Below, one piece after another: positions 1-8,984 of a DNA stretch of 51,265 nucleotides. Position numbers and translations under genes: made by a program. The notes beneath the pieces are model-generated. The model was not told the DNA's origin. It saw only the letters and a list, made by a program, of their open reading frames with translations, and did not search any database. The stretch comes from Solirubrobacterales bacterium. GTDB taxonomy: Bacteria > Actinomycetota > Thermoleophilia > Solirubrobacterales > Solirubrobacteraceae. The stretch spans positions 1-51,265 of the forward strand of contig JAFASF010000334.1 in NCBI GenBank assembly GCA_019244745.1. Reading direction: 5' to 3'. Each line of letters starts with the position of its first letter. The stretch's first letter is position 1.

Positions 1-146
1 GCGCCGCCGGCCGCGACCAAAACCCGCCTGACGGTCGTCGTCCCAAACCCCATCGCCCGCGCCACCCCCAACTGCCTCTCGCCCCCAGCGACCCGCTCGA
101 GAATCTCAAGCCGCTCCCCACGACCCAGCTTGACCCCTCTGCTCAC
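1..146 (-). CDS. N-terminal fragment of a helix-turn-helix protein, possibly a transposase
   Basis: The first 48 codons of a minus-strand reading frame run off the left edge, starting with GTG at 146. The visible peptide has a basic start (SRGVKLGRGERLEIL) followed by a helix-turn-helix pattern (GVARAMGFGTTTVRRVL). Such N-termini are common in IS30-like transposases and in small DNA-binding proteins, but the catalytic part lies outside the window, so the family cannot be fixed. It lies upstream of recA on the opposite strand. Confidence 0.4.
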   Translation of the reverse strand, partial: MSRGVKLGRGERLEILERVAGGERQLGVARAMGFGTTTVRRVLVAAGG

Positions 147-149
147 AAA

Positions 150-575
150 TGACCTCCAATCCAATCGACCAACACCATCGTGCTGCGTCGACCGGCGGAA
201 ACCACCTGCATATATCCAACCCAAGACCGTCCACGTCCCCCCGCCGGGAGCGGATGTCCCGGCCCGTCGCTTGTTGCCGCCCCACAAAGCGAATGCGCCG
301 ATCGTGGTTCGTGCGACAGGCTCATGAGCAGCTGAAATCTCGGACGCCGTGCTTGCGCCCCGGAGATGCCGGGTCTGCGAATTCGTTCGAGCCCGAGGGA
401 CTTCCCTCGACCCTGTCCGTCCGAAGGCCCGTGCACGATTGGCACACGCCCGTTGCCGTCCTGTCACGAACGCGTCTTGTCTCGTTGCAGGCTGCGGATC
501 TAGCTTGCCGGTTCCGTCCGCAACCCGCCCTACCGTGGGGGATTCACCGCGCATGAGACAAGGAGCCCAACTGAG
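150..575. other. Intergenic region upstream of recA
   Basis: This 426-base stretch separates the partial HTH gene from recA. Open frames cross it on both strands, but their composition (runs of Arg and Pro, no recognisable motif) looks like high-GC noise. The recA promoter should lie near the right end. I see no clear -35/-10 pair and no perfect GAAC-N4-GTTC box; the nearest match is an imperfect half site at 467-480. Confidence 0.4.
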
Positions 576-1709
576 ATGAGCGAGCAGCAGAAGGTCGGCG
601 TGAAGCCAGACGCCACGGCTGATGCGAAGTCCGACGCCAAGCGGCAGGCCGCGCTCCAGGGCGCTTTAACTCAGATCGAGCGGCAGTTCGGCAAGGGGAC
701 CGTGATGCGCATGGGCGATCCGGGCGCGCGCGTCGCCGTCGATGCCATTCCGACCGGCGCCCTGTCGCTCGACATCGCGCTGGGGATCGGCGGCGTCCCC
801 CGCGGGCGGATCGTCGAGATCTTCGGCCCCGAGTCATCGGGCAAGACCACGCTCGTCTACCACGTGATCGCCGAGGCCCAGAAGCTCGGTGGCGTGTGCG
901 CGTTCGTCGACGCCGAGCACGCGATGGACCCGCTTTACGCGCAGCAGATCGGCGTCGACATCGACGAGCTGCTCGTCTCCCAGCCCGACTACGGCGAGCA
1001 GGCGCTCGAGATCGTCGACATGCTGATCCGCTCCGGGGCGGTCGACGTGATCGCGGTGGACTCGGTGGCCGCCCTCACGCCCCGCGCCGAGCTCGAGGGG
1101 CAGATGGGCGACCAGACCGTCGGGGTCCAGGCGCGGATGATGTCGCAGGCGATGCGCAAGCTCGCCGGCAACCTCAACCGCACCCAGACCCTGTGCGTGT
1201 TCACGAACCAGATCCGGGAGAAGGTCGGCGTAATGTTCGGCTCCCCGGAGACGCAGCCCGGCGGCCGAGCGCTGAAGTTCTATGCCTCCCAGCGCCTGGA
1301 CATCCGCCGGATCGAGACGCTCAAGGACGGCACCGAGGCGGTCGGCAACCGCGTGCGGGTGAAGGTGGTCAAGAACAAGGTCGCCGCGCCGTTCAAGCAG
1401 GCGGAATTCGACATCGAGTTCGGCAAGGGAATCTCAACCTCCGGGTGCTTGATCGATTACGGCATCGAGCACAACATCGTCACCAAGTCCGGCTCGTTCT
1501 TCTCCTATGGCGAGGAGCGGCTCGGCCAGGGACGCGGCAACGCCAAGACGTTCCTCGACGAGCACCCGGAGATCGCTCGTGAGATCGAGGCCAAGATCTA
1601 TGACGCCCTGGGCATCGGCCGCGATCTCGTCAAGTCGATCGAGGCTCGCGAGGAGCCGCCGCTGCAGGCCGTTGAGCCGGCTGCGGCCGCAGCGGGGCAA
1701 GCGGCGTAG
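576..1709 (+). CDS. recA: Recombinase RecA
   Basis: RecA is the ATP-dependent strand-exchange protein of homologous recombination and the co-protease that triggers LexA cleavage in the SOS response. The 377-residue protein is close to the usual length. The Walker A motif GPESSGKT is at residues 84-91, and the core continues through the DNA-binding loops ([13 protein letters not shown], then [14 protein letters not shown]). A charged N-terminal extension of about 20 residues and an Ala-rich tail are variable parts. The ATG at 576 follows AGGAG at 561-565. recX follows 71 bases downstream on the same strand, the common actinobacterial pairing. Identification is essentially certain. Confidence 0.98.
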   Translation: MSEQQKVGVKPDATADAKSDAKRQAALQGALTQIERQFGKGTVMRMGDPGARVAVDAIPTGALSLDIALGIGGVPRGRIVEIFGPESSGKTTLVYHVIAEAQKLGGVCAFVDAEHAMDPLYAQQIGVDIDELLVSQPDYGEQALEIVDMLIRSGAVDVIAVDSVAALTPRAELEGQMGDQTVGVQARMMSQAMRKLAGNLNRTQTLCVFTNQIREKVGVMFGSPETQPGGRALKFYASQRLDIRRIETLKDGTEAVGNRVRVKVVKNKVAAPFKQAEFDIEFGKGISTSGCLIDYGIEHNIVTKSGSFFSYGEERLGQGRGNAKTFLDEHPEIAREIEAKIYDALGIGRDLVKSIEAREEPPLQAVEPAAAAAGQAA

Positions 1710-1780
1710 CCCATAACCCACGTCATCAAGCTATCCAGACGACCTCCTCTACCACTCCGAGCTCCTCTCCACCGGCCGTC

Positions 1781-2296
1781 GTGCGCGAGTTGCCCGGCCC
1801 CGCAGCCAACCTCGATGCCGATGACCGCGTTCGGCAGGCGCTCGAGCTGGCCTACCGCTACCTGAATCGGTGCGATCGCACCGTCGAGGAGGTGCGCCGC
1901 CACCTCGCTGGCAAAGGGGCAGAGCCCGACGCGGTGGAGCGCTCGGTCGAGGTGCTGCGGGAGCAGGGGTATCTCGACGACGCCCGCTACGCGCGATTGT
2001 TCTCCCACGACAAGCGCGAGTTCGACCACTGGGGTACCGATCGGATCGCCTCGACGCTGGTTCGCCACGGGGTCGAGCGGGCGCTGATCGAGGCGGCGCT
2101 GTCGGAGCGGCCCCCGGCGGAGGAATTCGATCGCGCGCTGTCGCTGCTGCGCCGGCGGTTCCCATCGCCGCCCACCGATCGACGCGAGCGCAACAGAGCG
2201 CTGGGAGTCCTGGTGCGCAAGGGCTACGACCCCGAGCTCGCGCTCGAGGCGCTGAGCGCACATGCGCGTCTGGCGCGAGACCCCGACGTGCGCTAG
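1781..2296 (+). CDS. recX: Regulatory protein RecX
   Basis: RecX binds the RecA filament and limits its activity. The 171-residue product has the all-helical tandem-repeat build of the family, including the typical segment GYLDDARYARLF and later LVRKGYDPELALEAL. The start is GTG at 1781; no strong Shine-Dalgarno sequence is visible, which fits translation from the recA message. Its position directly after recA supports the call more strongly than the divergent sequence does. Confidence 0.93.
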   Translation: MRELPGPAANLDADDRVRQALELAYRYLNRCDRTVEEVRRHLAGKGAEPDAVERSVEVLREQGYLDDARYARLFSHDKREFDHWGTDRIASTLVRHGVERALIEAALSERPPAEEFDRALSLLRRRFPSPPTDRRERNRALGVLVRKGYDPELALEALSAHARLARDPDVR

Positions 2297-2331
2297 CTTG
2301 GGCGTTCTTCACCAGAGGTAGGAGGCTTCAG

Positions 2332-2820
2332 ATGAACCTTGTGGGCACGGGCGTAAACGGCGCAAGCAATCCGGGGGCTCGTTCCGGCGCGAATCCACCT
2401 CCCCGGCCGTTCGGCCTGTCAGGAGCTCTCATGACAGCTCTGATCGTAGCCCTCGTGTTGCTGGGCGCCGCCTCCGCCTACGCCGCCACGACCGCGAAGC
2501 ACTACAAGGGCAAAACCTCCCAGCACGAGCCGATCTCGTTCACGATCTCGGCCGGTCAGATCAAGAACCTCAGCTTCTTCATCGACGTGAGGTGCCCCAG
2601 CGGCCACCGGTATCGGGTATACGACTCCCATTTCCCCTCGTTCAAGATCACGCGGGCGAGGTTCGACCAGTCCTTCTTCGCAAGCAACCCCAAGGCCACC
2701 GCGCGGGTCGAGGGACGCGTCCGCGCGAAGAGCGTGACCGGCACGCTGACCGACCGGACGATGATCAAGCGCGAGCACCACTACTGCGGCGGTAAGTCGA
2801 CGTTCAAGCTGCTCAAGTAG
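2332..2820 (+). CDS. Secreted protein of unknown function
   Basis: A 162-residue protein with a hydrophobic export segment (TALIVALVLLGAASAYA, about residues 35-51) followed by a basic, probably beta-rich domain. Two cysteines (RCPSGH and HYCGG) could form a disulfide. The ATG at 2332 follows a good GGTAGGAGG site. A second ATG at 2431 has AGGAG just before it and would give a shorter signal peptide lacking a basic n-region, so the first start is preferred. It follows recX by 35 bases and is probably co-transcribed. I do not recognise the family. Confidence 0.75.
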   Translation: MNLVGTGVNGASNPGARSGANPPPRPFGLSGALMTALIVALVLLGAASAYAATTAKHYKGKTSQHEPISFTISAGQIKNLSFFIDVRCPSGHRYRVYDSHFPSFKITRARFDQSFFASNPKATARVEGRVRAKSVTGTLTDRTMIKREHHYCGGKSTFKLLK

Positions 2821-2844
2821 CGCCCAGGCCGGAGCGCCGGGGCG
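2821..2844 (+). terminator. Possible hairpin terminator after the secreted-protein gene
   Basis: Directly after the stop codon at 2820 the sequence can fold with CGCCC (2821-2825) pairing GGGCG (2840-2844), and an inner GGC/GCC pair around a six-base loop. There is no T-run, so termination is an inference from position and GC-rich stem. Confidence 0.35.
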
Positions 2845-3309
2845 TGTCGGGGAACGGCTGCTCGGATTGTCGGCGCGCGGGACTGCCCAGAGCATCCGAC
2901 ACCGCTGAGGCTACGCGGCGAGGTTTGCGGAGGTTGCCTTCCGGTACTACGATTCCGGTAGCGAACGAATGGCCCGCGGGCCACAAAACACCAGCAAATC
3001 TTGTAGATACTGGATTCCGGACACAGAGTTGACGGCAATCTCGAACGGGCTTCAAGGCCCTCCCAGATCAAAACCTTGTCCTTCCCGCCGTGAGGTCGGT
3101 CGTGGATTGGCCAGCGAAGGTTTGCAGTCGCCAAGAACAACCGAACTTGCAGCAATGAGGACTTAGAGCCGCCGCCTGAACAGGCGCCGACGGCGTCACG
3201 CCCGGCATCCGTTCGTGCCACTCGCACGGGCCGCTCGGTCGCTCCCAAAAACTGAAAGGAAGTGTGCGGGACACGGCCTCCAGGCCAACCCGTCAGGAGA
3301 GGAACGACC
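2845..3309. other. Gap before rny without a recognisable gene
   Basis: About 465 bases with no convincing reading frame on either strand. It contains a perfect 14-base palindrome (2970-2983) and a duplicated TTCCGGTA-type word near 2940-2960. The rny promoter is presumably here, but I cannot point to hexamers. The AGGAGAGG at the right end (3295-3302) is the rny ribosome-binding site. Confidence 0.4.
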
Positions 3310-4716
3310 ATGGAAATCATCGGTGCCGCAGCGCTCATCGCCGTGGGAATCGTGGTGGCCGCGGTGGTTTACGGTCGCACGCACGGCCCGCGTCTTGCGG
3401 TGGCCAATCAACCAGCAGCCAGCCCGCGGCCCGCAGCGGTCGAGGTGCCGGAGCGCAGCGCGGCGCTCGCGCAGAGGGAGGCCGAACTGGCCCGCCGAGA
3501 GGCCGAGCTGGCTCGACGAGAGGCCGAGCTCGAACTGGACCGCGACGGCATCCTCGAAACCCAGCAGGAACTCGAACGGGCTCTGGAGCGAACCTCGGGA
3601 CTGTCCGCGGCGCGCGCCAAGCAGATGCTCCTGAAGGAGGTCGAGGAGCAGGCCCGACACGATGCGGCCCGCCGCATCCGCGAGATCGAGGAGGAGACTA
3701 AGCGCGAGGCCGAGCGCCGCGTCCGGAACATTCTCTCGGTCTGCATGCAGCGACTTGCGGCCGGCCACGCCGCCGAGACGACGGTCTCGGTCGTGCAGCT
3801 CGCGACCGATGACATGAAGGGCCGAATCATCGGCCGCGAGGGTCGCAACATCCGCGCTTTGGAGAACCTCACCGGAGTGGACTTCATCATCGACGACACG
3901 CCCGGTGCCGTGGTGCTCTCCGGCTTTGACGGTGTGCGGCGGGAGATTGCCAGGCTGACGCTCGAGAAGCTCCTCCAGGATGGTCGGATCCATCCGGCGC
4001 GGATCGAAGAGATGTACTACCAGGCCAAGTCGGAGCTCGAGAACCACATCGTTGAATTGGGGGAGCAGGGCGTATTCGACGCCGGCGTGCAGGGTCTCCA
4101 CCCGGAGCTGGTCAAGCTGTTGGGGCGGCTCAAGTTCCGCACCAGCTACGGACAGAACGTGCTGGCACACTCGATCGAGGTGGCGCGACTCGCGGCGATG
4201 ATGGCCGACGAGCTCGGAGCCAGCGCGAAGACCGCCCGGCGGGCGGCGCTCCTGCACGACGTCGGCAAATCGGTGACGCACGAGATCGAGGGTCCCCACG
4301 CCCTCGTGGGCGGCGAGCTCGCCCGCAAGTACGGCGAGACCGAAGCGGTCGCGCATGCCATGGAGGCCCACCACAACGAAGTCGACCCTCAGACGATCGA
4401 GGCGGTGATCGTGCAGGCCGCGGACGCGCTCTCGGGCGCCCGGCCTGGCGCCCGCGGAGAGTCGCTGGAGCAATACGTCAAGCGGCTGCGCGACCTCGAG
4501 GAGATCGCCACCCGCCACAAGGGCGTCGACAAGGTCTACGCGATGCAGGCCGGCCGGGAGATCCGGGTGATGGTCGCTCCCGGAGCCATCGACGACGACG
4601 CCGCGAGCCTTTTGTCCTACGAGATCGCCAGGCAGATCGAGAAAGAGCTCGAGTACCCCGGACAGATCAAGGTGACCGTGATCAGAGAATCCCGGGCCGT
4701 CGAGTACGCGCGCTGA
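3310..4716 (+). CDS. rny: Ribonuclease Y
   Basis: RNase Y is a membrane-anchored endoribonuclease that initiates mRNA decay. The 468-residue protein has the full order of parts: an N-terminal membrane helix ([20 protein letters not shown]), a charged coiled coil with repeated AELARRE heptads, a KH domain ([19 protein letters not shown]) and an HD phosphohydrolase domain ([21 protein letters not shown], then AHHNEVDP). The ATG at 3310 follows AGGAGAGG and begins the membrane anchor, so an upstream in-frame GTG at 3262 is rejected. Location after recA-recX is typical for Thermoleophilia and Firmicutes. Confidence 0.96.
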   Translation: MEIIGAAALIAVGIVVAAVVYGRTHGPRLAVANQPAASPRPAAVEVPERSAALAQREAELARREAELARREAELELDRDGILETQQELERALERTSGLSAARAKQMLLKEVEEQARHDAARRIREIEEETKREAERRVRNILSVCMQRLAAGHAAETTVSVVQLATDDMKGRIIGREGRNIRALENLTGVDFIIDDTPGAVVLSGFDGVRREIARLTLEKLLQDGRIHPARIEEMYYQAKSELENHIVELGEQGVFDAGVQGLHPELVKLLGRLKFRTSYGQNVLAHSIEVARLAAMMADELGASAKTARRAALLHDVGKSVTHEIEGPHALVGGELARKYGETEAVAHAMEAHHNEVDPQTIEAVIVQAADALSGARPGARGESLEQYVKRLRDLEEIATRHKGVDKVYAMQAGREIRVMVAPGAIDDDAASLLSYEIARQIEKELEYPGQIKVTVIRESRAVEYAR

Positions 4717-4746
4717 TCGGCGGATGGCTGGGGTCGGCCTCGCCGC

Positions 4747-5400
4747 TCAGCTGTGGCCGTGGTGGTGGGCAAGCGCGCCGTGCGCCGTCCATGCGCCGAA
4801 CTGAGGAATCAGAACGATCGCGACCACCAGCCCCCCGACGATCGCGCCGGCGAGCGCGATCCAGCGGCCCGCGCCGCCGGGCGGGACGCCAGGATGATCA
4901 CCCCTCGCTTCGGCGGCCCTGAGCGCATGGCCGAGATTCGGGAGGTGACCGAGCACGTGGAGGGCCGTGAACGCGAGCCAGACGATGAAGCTCACCTTGT
5001 GGATGGTGAGGAGCTCGGCTCGGTTTCGCGGGCCGTGAAAGAGCAGGATAATGCCGCTCACGAACACGACCAAGGTGCTGAAAACGACGATCGGTGCGAT
5101 GAGCCGCAGAGCGATTTCCGGCGGCCCCTTGTCGCGATACGCACGGTTACCGGTGTAGTAGCGCATGAACCGGTAGCCGGTGCTGGCCATCTTCAGCCCC
5201 AACGGCCCGAGCAACAGCAGGCCCAGAAACAGGTGCAGCCATGTGAGCTGACCGATGCGCACGATTGTCAACCCGATGACGGCGAGCAGCACGAACAAGA
5301 TCACGCTGGTCATGGCTGTGAGCTGCTCGTTGCCGTCGGTCCCGCCGCCGATGATCGCGGGATGAGAAGAATGCTCTTTGGCGGCAAACTGCCCTTCCAT
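4747..5400 (-). CDS. Four-helix membrane protein, cytochrome b561/ferric-reductase-like
   Basis: A 217-residue protein with four hydrophobic segments: TSVILFVLLAVIGLTIV, LHLFLGLLLLGPLGLKM, IALRLIAPIVVFSTLVVFVSG and ALAGAIVGGLVVAIVLIP. Several histidines sit next to or within helices (LHLFLG, IHKVSF, ALHVLGHLPNLGHAL), a pattern of b-type haem ligation, and the tail HHHGHS could bind metal. The open frame extends upstream, but that part overlaps the divergent response regulator and looks non-coding, so ATG 5400 is chosen. It is divergent from the two-component genes by 54 bases and may be their target. Haem binding is inferred. Confidence 0.75.
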   Translation of the reverse strand: MEGQFAAKEHSSHPAIIGGGTDGNEQLTAMTSVILFVLLAVIGLTIVRIGQLTWLHLFLGLLLLGPLGLKMASTGYRFMRYYTGNRAYRDKGPPEIALRLIAPIVVFSTLVVFVSGIILLFHGPRNRAELLTIHKVSFIVWLAFTALHVLGHLPNLGHALRAAEARGDHPGVPPGGAGRWIALAGAIVGGLVVAIVLIPQFGAWTAHGALAHHHGHS

Positions 5401-5454
5401 GGCACTACTTATGATCTCGGAAATGCGTGACGCCGCCGGACGCGGCCGTGTGGC

Positions 5455-6135
5455 ATGCCGGGGCTGATCCTCGTAGTCGAGGATGAGCCGGGCATCGTCG
5501 ACTTCCTGGACCGAGGGCTGAAGGTTCACGGCTTCGACGTGGCGATCGCCACCGATGGGCAAAGCGGCACCGAAAGGGCGCTGGATGAGAACGTCGACTT
5601 GGTTGTGCTCGACATCCTCCTGCCCGATCGGAGCGGGCTCGACGTGCTCTCGACGGTGCACGAAGCCAGGCCGGAGCTGCCCGTCATCGTGCTGACCGCG
5701 CTGGGGGAAATCGAACACCGGGTCACGGGGCTGGACGCCGGCGCGGTGGACTATCTGACCAAACCCTTCTCGCTCAGTGAGCTCGCCGCGCGCATCCGGG
5801 CCCAGCTTCGGGTCGCTGCGCAGACGCAGCGCACAGCGCTCAGCGCGGGGGACCTGGAGATCAACCTGTTGACGCGCGAGGTACGCCGCGATGGCGAGCT
5901 CGTCCGGCTTTCCACGACCGAGTTCGAACTGCTCGCCTACCTGATGCGAAACGCGGGACAGGTGCTCTCTCGCGAGCAGATCCTGCGGGCGGTGTGGGGA
6001 TACGACTACGACCCGGGGACCAACGTGGTGGACGTCTACATCGGCTACCTGCGCCGCAAGCTGCGCTTCGCCGACCGTGCCGCTCCGATCGTCACGGTCC
6101 GCTCCGTCGGCTATCGCTTCGATGCAGGCGATTAA
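5455..6135 (+). CDS. OmpR-family response regulator
   Basis: A 226-residue DNA-binding response regulator. The receiver domain has the acidic pair (VVEDEP, residues 8-11), the phospho-acceptor D53 in VVLDILLP and the conserved lysine K103 in LTKPF. A winged-helix C-terminal domain follows, with the typical elements LSREQILRAVWGYDYDP, VVDVYIGYLRRKL and VRSVGYRF. The ATG at 5455 is divergent from a membrane-protein gene. Its stop overlaps the start of the histidine kinase, so the two are translationally coupled. The signal sensed is unknown. Confidence 0.93.
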   Translation: MPGLILVVEDEPGIVDFLDRGLKVHGFDVAIATDGQSGTERALDENVDLVVLDILLPDRSGLDVLSTVHEARPELPVIVLTALGEIEHRVTGLDAGAVDYLTKPFSLSELAARIRAQLRVAAQTQRTALSAGDLEINLLTREVRRDGELVRLSTTEFELLAYLMRNAGQVLSREQILRAVWGYDYDPGTNVVDVYIGYLRRKLRFADRAAPIVTVRSVGYRFDAGD

Positions 6136-7606
6136 GTCGGCGCTGCCGTCGAGCCTGCGCTGGCGGCTGACACTCTGGGTTGCGGGCGTGATGCTCGTGT
6201 CCGCGGCGGCGGTGTTCGTTGTCGTCTACAAGGACACCGGAACGCAGCTCCGCAGCCAGATCGACCGGGATCTCACCGGCGACACGGACCAGCTCGCTCG
6301 GTCGCTCACCGCGTCGCCAGCGAGGACCCCGGCCGAGATCACGATGGCCGCGACCACCTACATGCGCGTACAGCCGTACACGCCTACCTCCACGCTCATG
6401 TTCGTGATGATCCCCGGCGCGCCTACAGCAAGCAACCACCCGGAGGTCTTCAACGGGGGCGGGGAGTTGGGAGAGCACGAGACGCGCGCGCAACAGGCAC
6501 GCGAGCTCAGCCAGGAGCGGCAGCTCCGGGTGCCGCGGATCGGCTATTCCACGCAACGGGTCCCGGACGTCGGCAAGGTCCGGATCTTCGAGCGCGCGGT
6601 CACGGTGGGCGCGATGCAGGCCATCGCGGGCGCCGGCGAGCCCCTCACCAACGTGGACCGGGCCCAAGAGGGAGTCGCGAAAGCGTTCGTGCTCGCTGGG
6701 GCGATAGTGCTGGTGCTCGCCATGCTCGCCTCATACCTCGCCGGCGCCCGCGTCTCGGCGCCGTTGCGACGGATGGCGGGGGTCGCGACCCGTGTCGATG
6801 CCGGAGACCTCGCGCCGCGGATGGAGACCGCCTCGGGGCGCGCCGACGAGGTTCGCGTGCTCGCGGACGCGTTCAACCACATGCTCGACCGGCTCGCCGA
6901 AGCGTTCGCCAGTCAGCGGGGATTCGTCGCCGACGCATCGCATGAGCTGCGCACGCCGCTGACGGTGATCCGCGGGCAGCTCGAGGTCCTCGCGGCCCAG
7001 GAGAATCCGTCGGGGGAGGACGTTCGCCGGGTCGAGCGCCTCGTGCAGGCGGAGATAACGCGGGTGAGCCGCCTGGTCGACGACCTGCTCGTGCTTGCCC
7101 GGGCCGAGCAAACCGACTTCTTGCGCCCCGAGTGGATCGATGTGCGCCCATTCGTCGATGAGCTGTGGGATGGACTCAGCCTGACCGCGGATCGGCGGTT
7201 CGAGCTGGGCGATGTCCCCGAGGGCTACCTCCACGCGGATCCGGATCGCCTGGCGCAGGCGCTGCGAGATCTTGCGAGCAACTCGATCGAGCACACCGCG
7301 GAGAAGACCGGCCTGGTCCGGCTGGAGGTCGAGCCGCTCGCACCCGACAAGATTCGCTTCGCGGTGCTCGACGATGGCCCCGGAATCCCGGTCGCCGAGC
7401 GTGAGCGCGTCTTCGAGCGGTTCCATCGAACCGACCCCGGGCGCAGTCGAGCAGTCGGAGGAGCAGGCCTCGGGCTCGCGATCGTTCGTGCGATCGCCGA
7501 GGCGCATGCCGGCGATGTCCACGCCGTCGACCCGCTTGACGGGATTGGCGCCCGGGTGGAGTTGGTGCTCCCCGGTTTTGAGGTCACTAATCTTGGCGGG
7601 CGATGA
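6122..7606 (+). CDS. Sensor histidine kinase (HAMP, HisKA, HATPase)
   Basis: Partner of the preceding response regulator. The 494-residue protein has membrane helices at about 15-36 and 187-208 enclosing a sensor region of about 150 residues, then a HAMP domain, the phospho-acceptor H274 in ASHELRTPL, and an ATPase domain with SNSIEHT, DDGPGIP and GGAGLGLAIV. I start it at ATG 6122, inside the end of the regulator gene; an in-frame ATG at 6077 lies deeper in that gene and adds a non-family N-terminus. Its stop overlaps the miaB start (ATGA). Confidence 0.92.
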   Translation: MQAIKSALPSSLRWRLTLWVAGVMLVSAAAVFVVVYKDTGTQLRSQIDRDLTGDTDQLARSLTASPARTPAEITMAATTYMRVQPYTPTSTLMFVMIPGAPTASNHPEVFNGGGELGEHETRAQQARELSQERQLRVPRIGYSTQRVPDVGKVRIFERAVTVGAMQAIAGAGEPLTNVDRAQEGVAKAFVLAGAIVLVLAMLASYLAGARVSAPLRRMAGVATRVDAGDLAPRMETASGRADEVRVLADAFNHMLDRLAEAFASQRGFVADASHELRTPLTVIRGQLEVLAAQENPSGEDVRRVERLVQAEITRVSRLVDDLLVLARAEQTDFLRPEWIDVRPFVDELWDGLSLTADRRFELGDVPEGYLHADPDRLAQALRDLASNSIEHTAEKTGLVRLEVEPLAPDKIRFAVLDDGPGIPVAERERVFERFHRTDPGRSRAVGGAGLGLAIVRAIAEAHAGDVHAVDPLDGIGARVELVLPGFEVTNLGGR

Positions 7607-8925
7607 AGCGCTACCACGTGACGACCTTCGGGTGTCAGATGAACGAGCACGACTCCGAGCGGATGAAGGGAATGCTCGAGTCGCTCGGCTACTCTGAGGC
7701 GCCGAGACGCGATCAGGCCGACCTGATCCTGTTCAACACGTGCTCGATTCGCGAGAAGGCCGATGAGCGGTTCATCGCCCACCTGGGCGAGGCCAAGCGC
7801 CTGAAGAACGAGGACCCGACGCGGGTGGTGGGGGTCGGTGGCTGCTGGGCCCAGTCGGTCAAGGAGGAGGTGTTCGCCCGCTTTCCGTTCGTCGACGTCG
7901 CGTTCGGTCCTGGCCAGGTGCATCGGCTGGCCGAGTTCCTGGCCAGTGATTCGCTCACCGCCCAGGGGTTCTTCGAGTTCGAAGGGTTCACCGGTCACCT
8001 CCCGGCCAAACGCGAGCGCGAGTTCCAGGGGTGGGTGCAGATCAGCGTCGGCTGCAACTGCGTGTGCAGTTACTGCATCGTTCCGTCGACCCGAGGGCGG
8101 GAGGTGAGCCGCTTGGCCGGCGAGCTCGTAACAGAGGTCGAGGCGCTCGCCGCCGACGGCGTGCGCGAGGTCACGCTGCTTGGCCAGAACGTGAACTCCT
8201 ACGGCCGCGACCTACCGCGCGATAAGCGGGTTACGTTCGCGGAACTGCTCGAGCTGCTCGACGCCGTGGACGGGGTCGAGCGGATCCGGTATACGAGCCC
8301 GCACCCGAAGGACATGCGCGAGGACGTGATTCGCGCCCACGCGGAGCTCCCATCCCTATGCGAGCACATCCATCTGCCGCTGCAGTCGGGGTCGAGCACG
8401 GTGTTGAAGCGAATGCGTCGTACGTACTCCAGGGAGCGTTATCTCGACCGCGTGGCGCTGATCCGCGAGCACGTTCCCGATTGCGCGCTGACCACCGACA
8501 TCATCGTCGGCTTTCCCGGCGAGACTGAGCGCGATTTCGAGCAGACGCTCGAGGTTGCGGAGGAAGTCGGCTACGACGGCGCGTTCACCTTCCTCTACTC
8601 GCCCCGCCGGGGAACCGAGGCCGCCGCGCTTCCCGACCAGGTGCCGCACGAGGTCAAGGTCGAGCGCATGGAGCGGCTGGTGGAGCTCGTCCAGCGCCGG
8701 GCGCGCGAACGCGCTCAGCGGTTCGTGGGTCGCACGCTCGACGTGCTGATCGAGGGACCCTCTCGCACCGACCCGAGCCGCTTGCGCGGGCGGTCGCGGC
8801 ACAACAAGGTCGTGAACTTCACCGGCCTGGGCTCCCCGGGTGAGATCGTCGACGTGCTCATCACCGGCGCCACGAGCCAGACACTCGCCGGCGAGTGCTC
8901 GTTGGTCGCGACAGCAGCCTGCTGA
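7603..8925 (+). CDS. miaB: tRNA-2-methylthio-N6-dimethylallyladenosine synthase MiaB
   Basis: MiaB is a radical-SAM methylthiotransferase that adds the methylthio group to i6A37 of tRNAs reading U-starting codons; MiaA, also in this window, makes the substrate. The 440-residue protein has the N-terminal UPF0004 domain with C11, C47 and C81 for the auxiliary cluster, the radical-SAM motif C151-x3-C155-x2-C158, and a C-terminal TRAM domain (FVGRTLDVLIEGPSRTDPSRLRGR region). An extra cysteine, C153, lies inside the SAM motif. The ATG overlaps the kinase stop by four bases. Confidence 0.95.
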   Translation: MKRYHVTTFGCQMNEHDSERMKGMLESLGYSEAPRRDQADLILFNTCSIREKADERFIAHLGEAKRLKNEDPTRVVGVGGCWAQSVKEEVFARFPFVDVAFGPGQVHRLAEFLASDSLTAQGFFEFEGFTGHLPAKREREFQGWVQISVGCNCVCSYCIVPSTRGREVSRLAGELVTEVEALAADGVREVTLLGQNVNSYGRDLPRDKRVTFAELLELLDAVDGVERIRYTSPHPKDMREDVIRAHAELPSLCEHIHLPLQSGSSTVLKRMRRTYSRERYLDRVALIREHVPDCALTTDIIVGFPGETERDFEQTLEVAEEVGYDGAFTFLYSPRRGTEAAALPDQVPHEVKVERMERLVELVQRRARERAQRFVGRTLDVLIEGPSRTDPSRLRGRSRHNKVVNFTGLGSPGEIVDVLITGATSQTLAGECSLVATAAC

Positions 8926-8943
8926 TCCACATCCGCTCCGCCT

Positions 8944-8955
8944 GAACCCGGGTTC
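8944..8955. promoter_or_regulatory. Palindromic GAAC-N4-GTTC box, upstream copy
   Basis: A perfect 12-base palindrome, GAACCCGGGTTC, lies 28 bases before the radical SAM gene and matches the core GAAC-N4-GTTC of Gram-positive and actinobacterial LexA (SOS) boxes. It is 27 bases, centre to centre, from a second box. LexA binding is an inference. Confidence 0.45.
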
Positions 8956-8970
8956 GTCCTCGCCGTATGG

Positions 8971-8984
8971 GAACATCTGTTCGT
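8971..8984. promoter_or_regulatory. SOS-like (LexA) box abutting the radical SAM start codon
   Basis: GAACATCTGTTCG fits the actinobacterial SOS consensus CGAAC-N4-GTTCG at all but the first base. The right arm ends at the GTG start codon (8983), so a bound repressor would cover the transcription or translation start. From memory, the mycobacterial homologue Rv2578c has been listed among LexA-controlled genes; I could not verify this here. Confidence 0.55.

Noticed and set aside
467-480. SOS-box-like sequence before recA
   Set aside because: It has one good half (CGAAC) but the other half mismatches at several positions, so it is well below the two boxes at 8944 and 8971.
143-556. Open frames on both strands upstream of recA
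   Set aside because: They overlap each other, are Arg/Pro/Ser-rich and show no motif; typical of high-GC non-coding DNA.
2970-2983. Perfect 14-base palindrome TGGCCCGCGGGCCA
   Set aside because: No loop, no T-tract and no linked gene start; GC palindromes of this size are expected by chance in such DNA.
3196-4518. 440-codon open frame antisense to rny
   Set aside because: It is a shadow of the rny coding frame and has no protein-like features.
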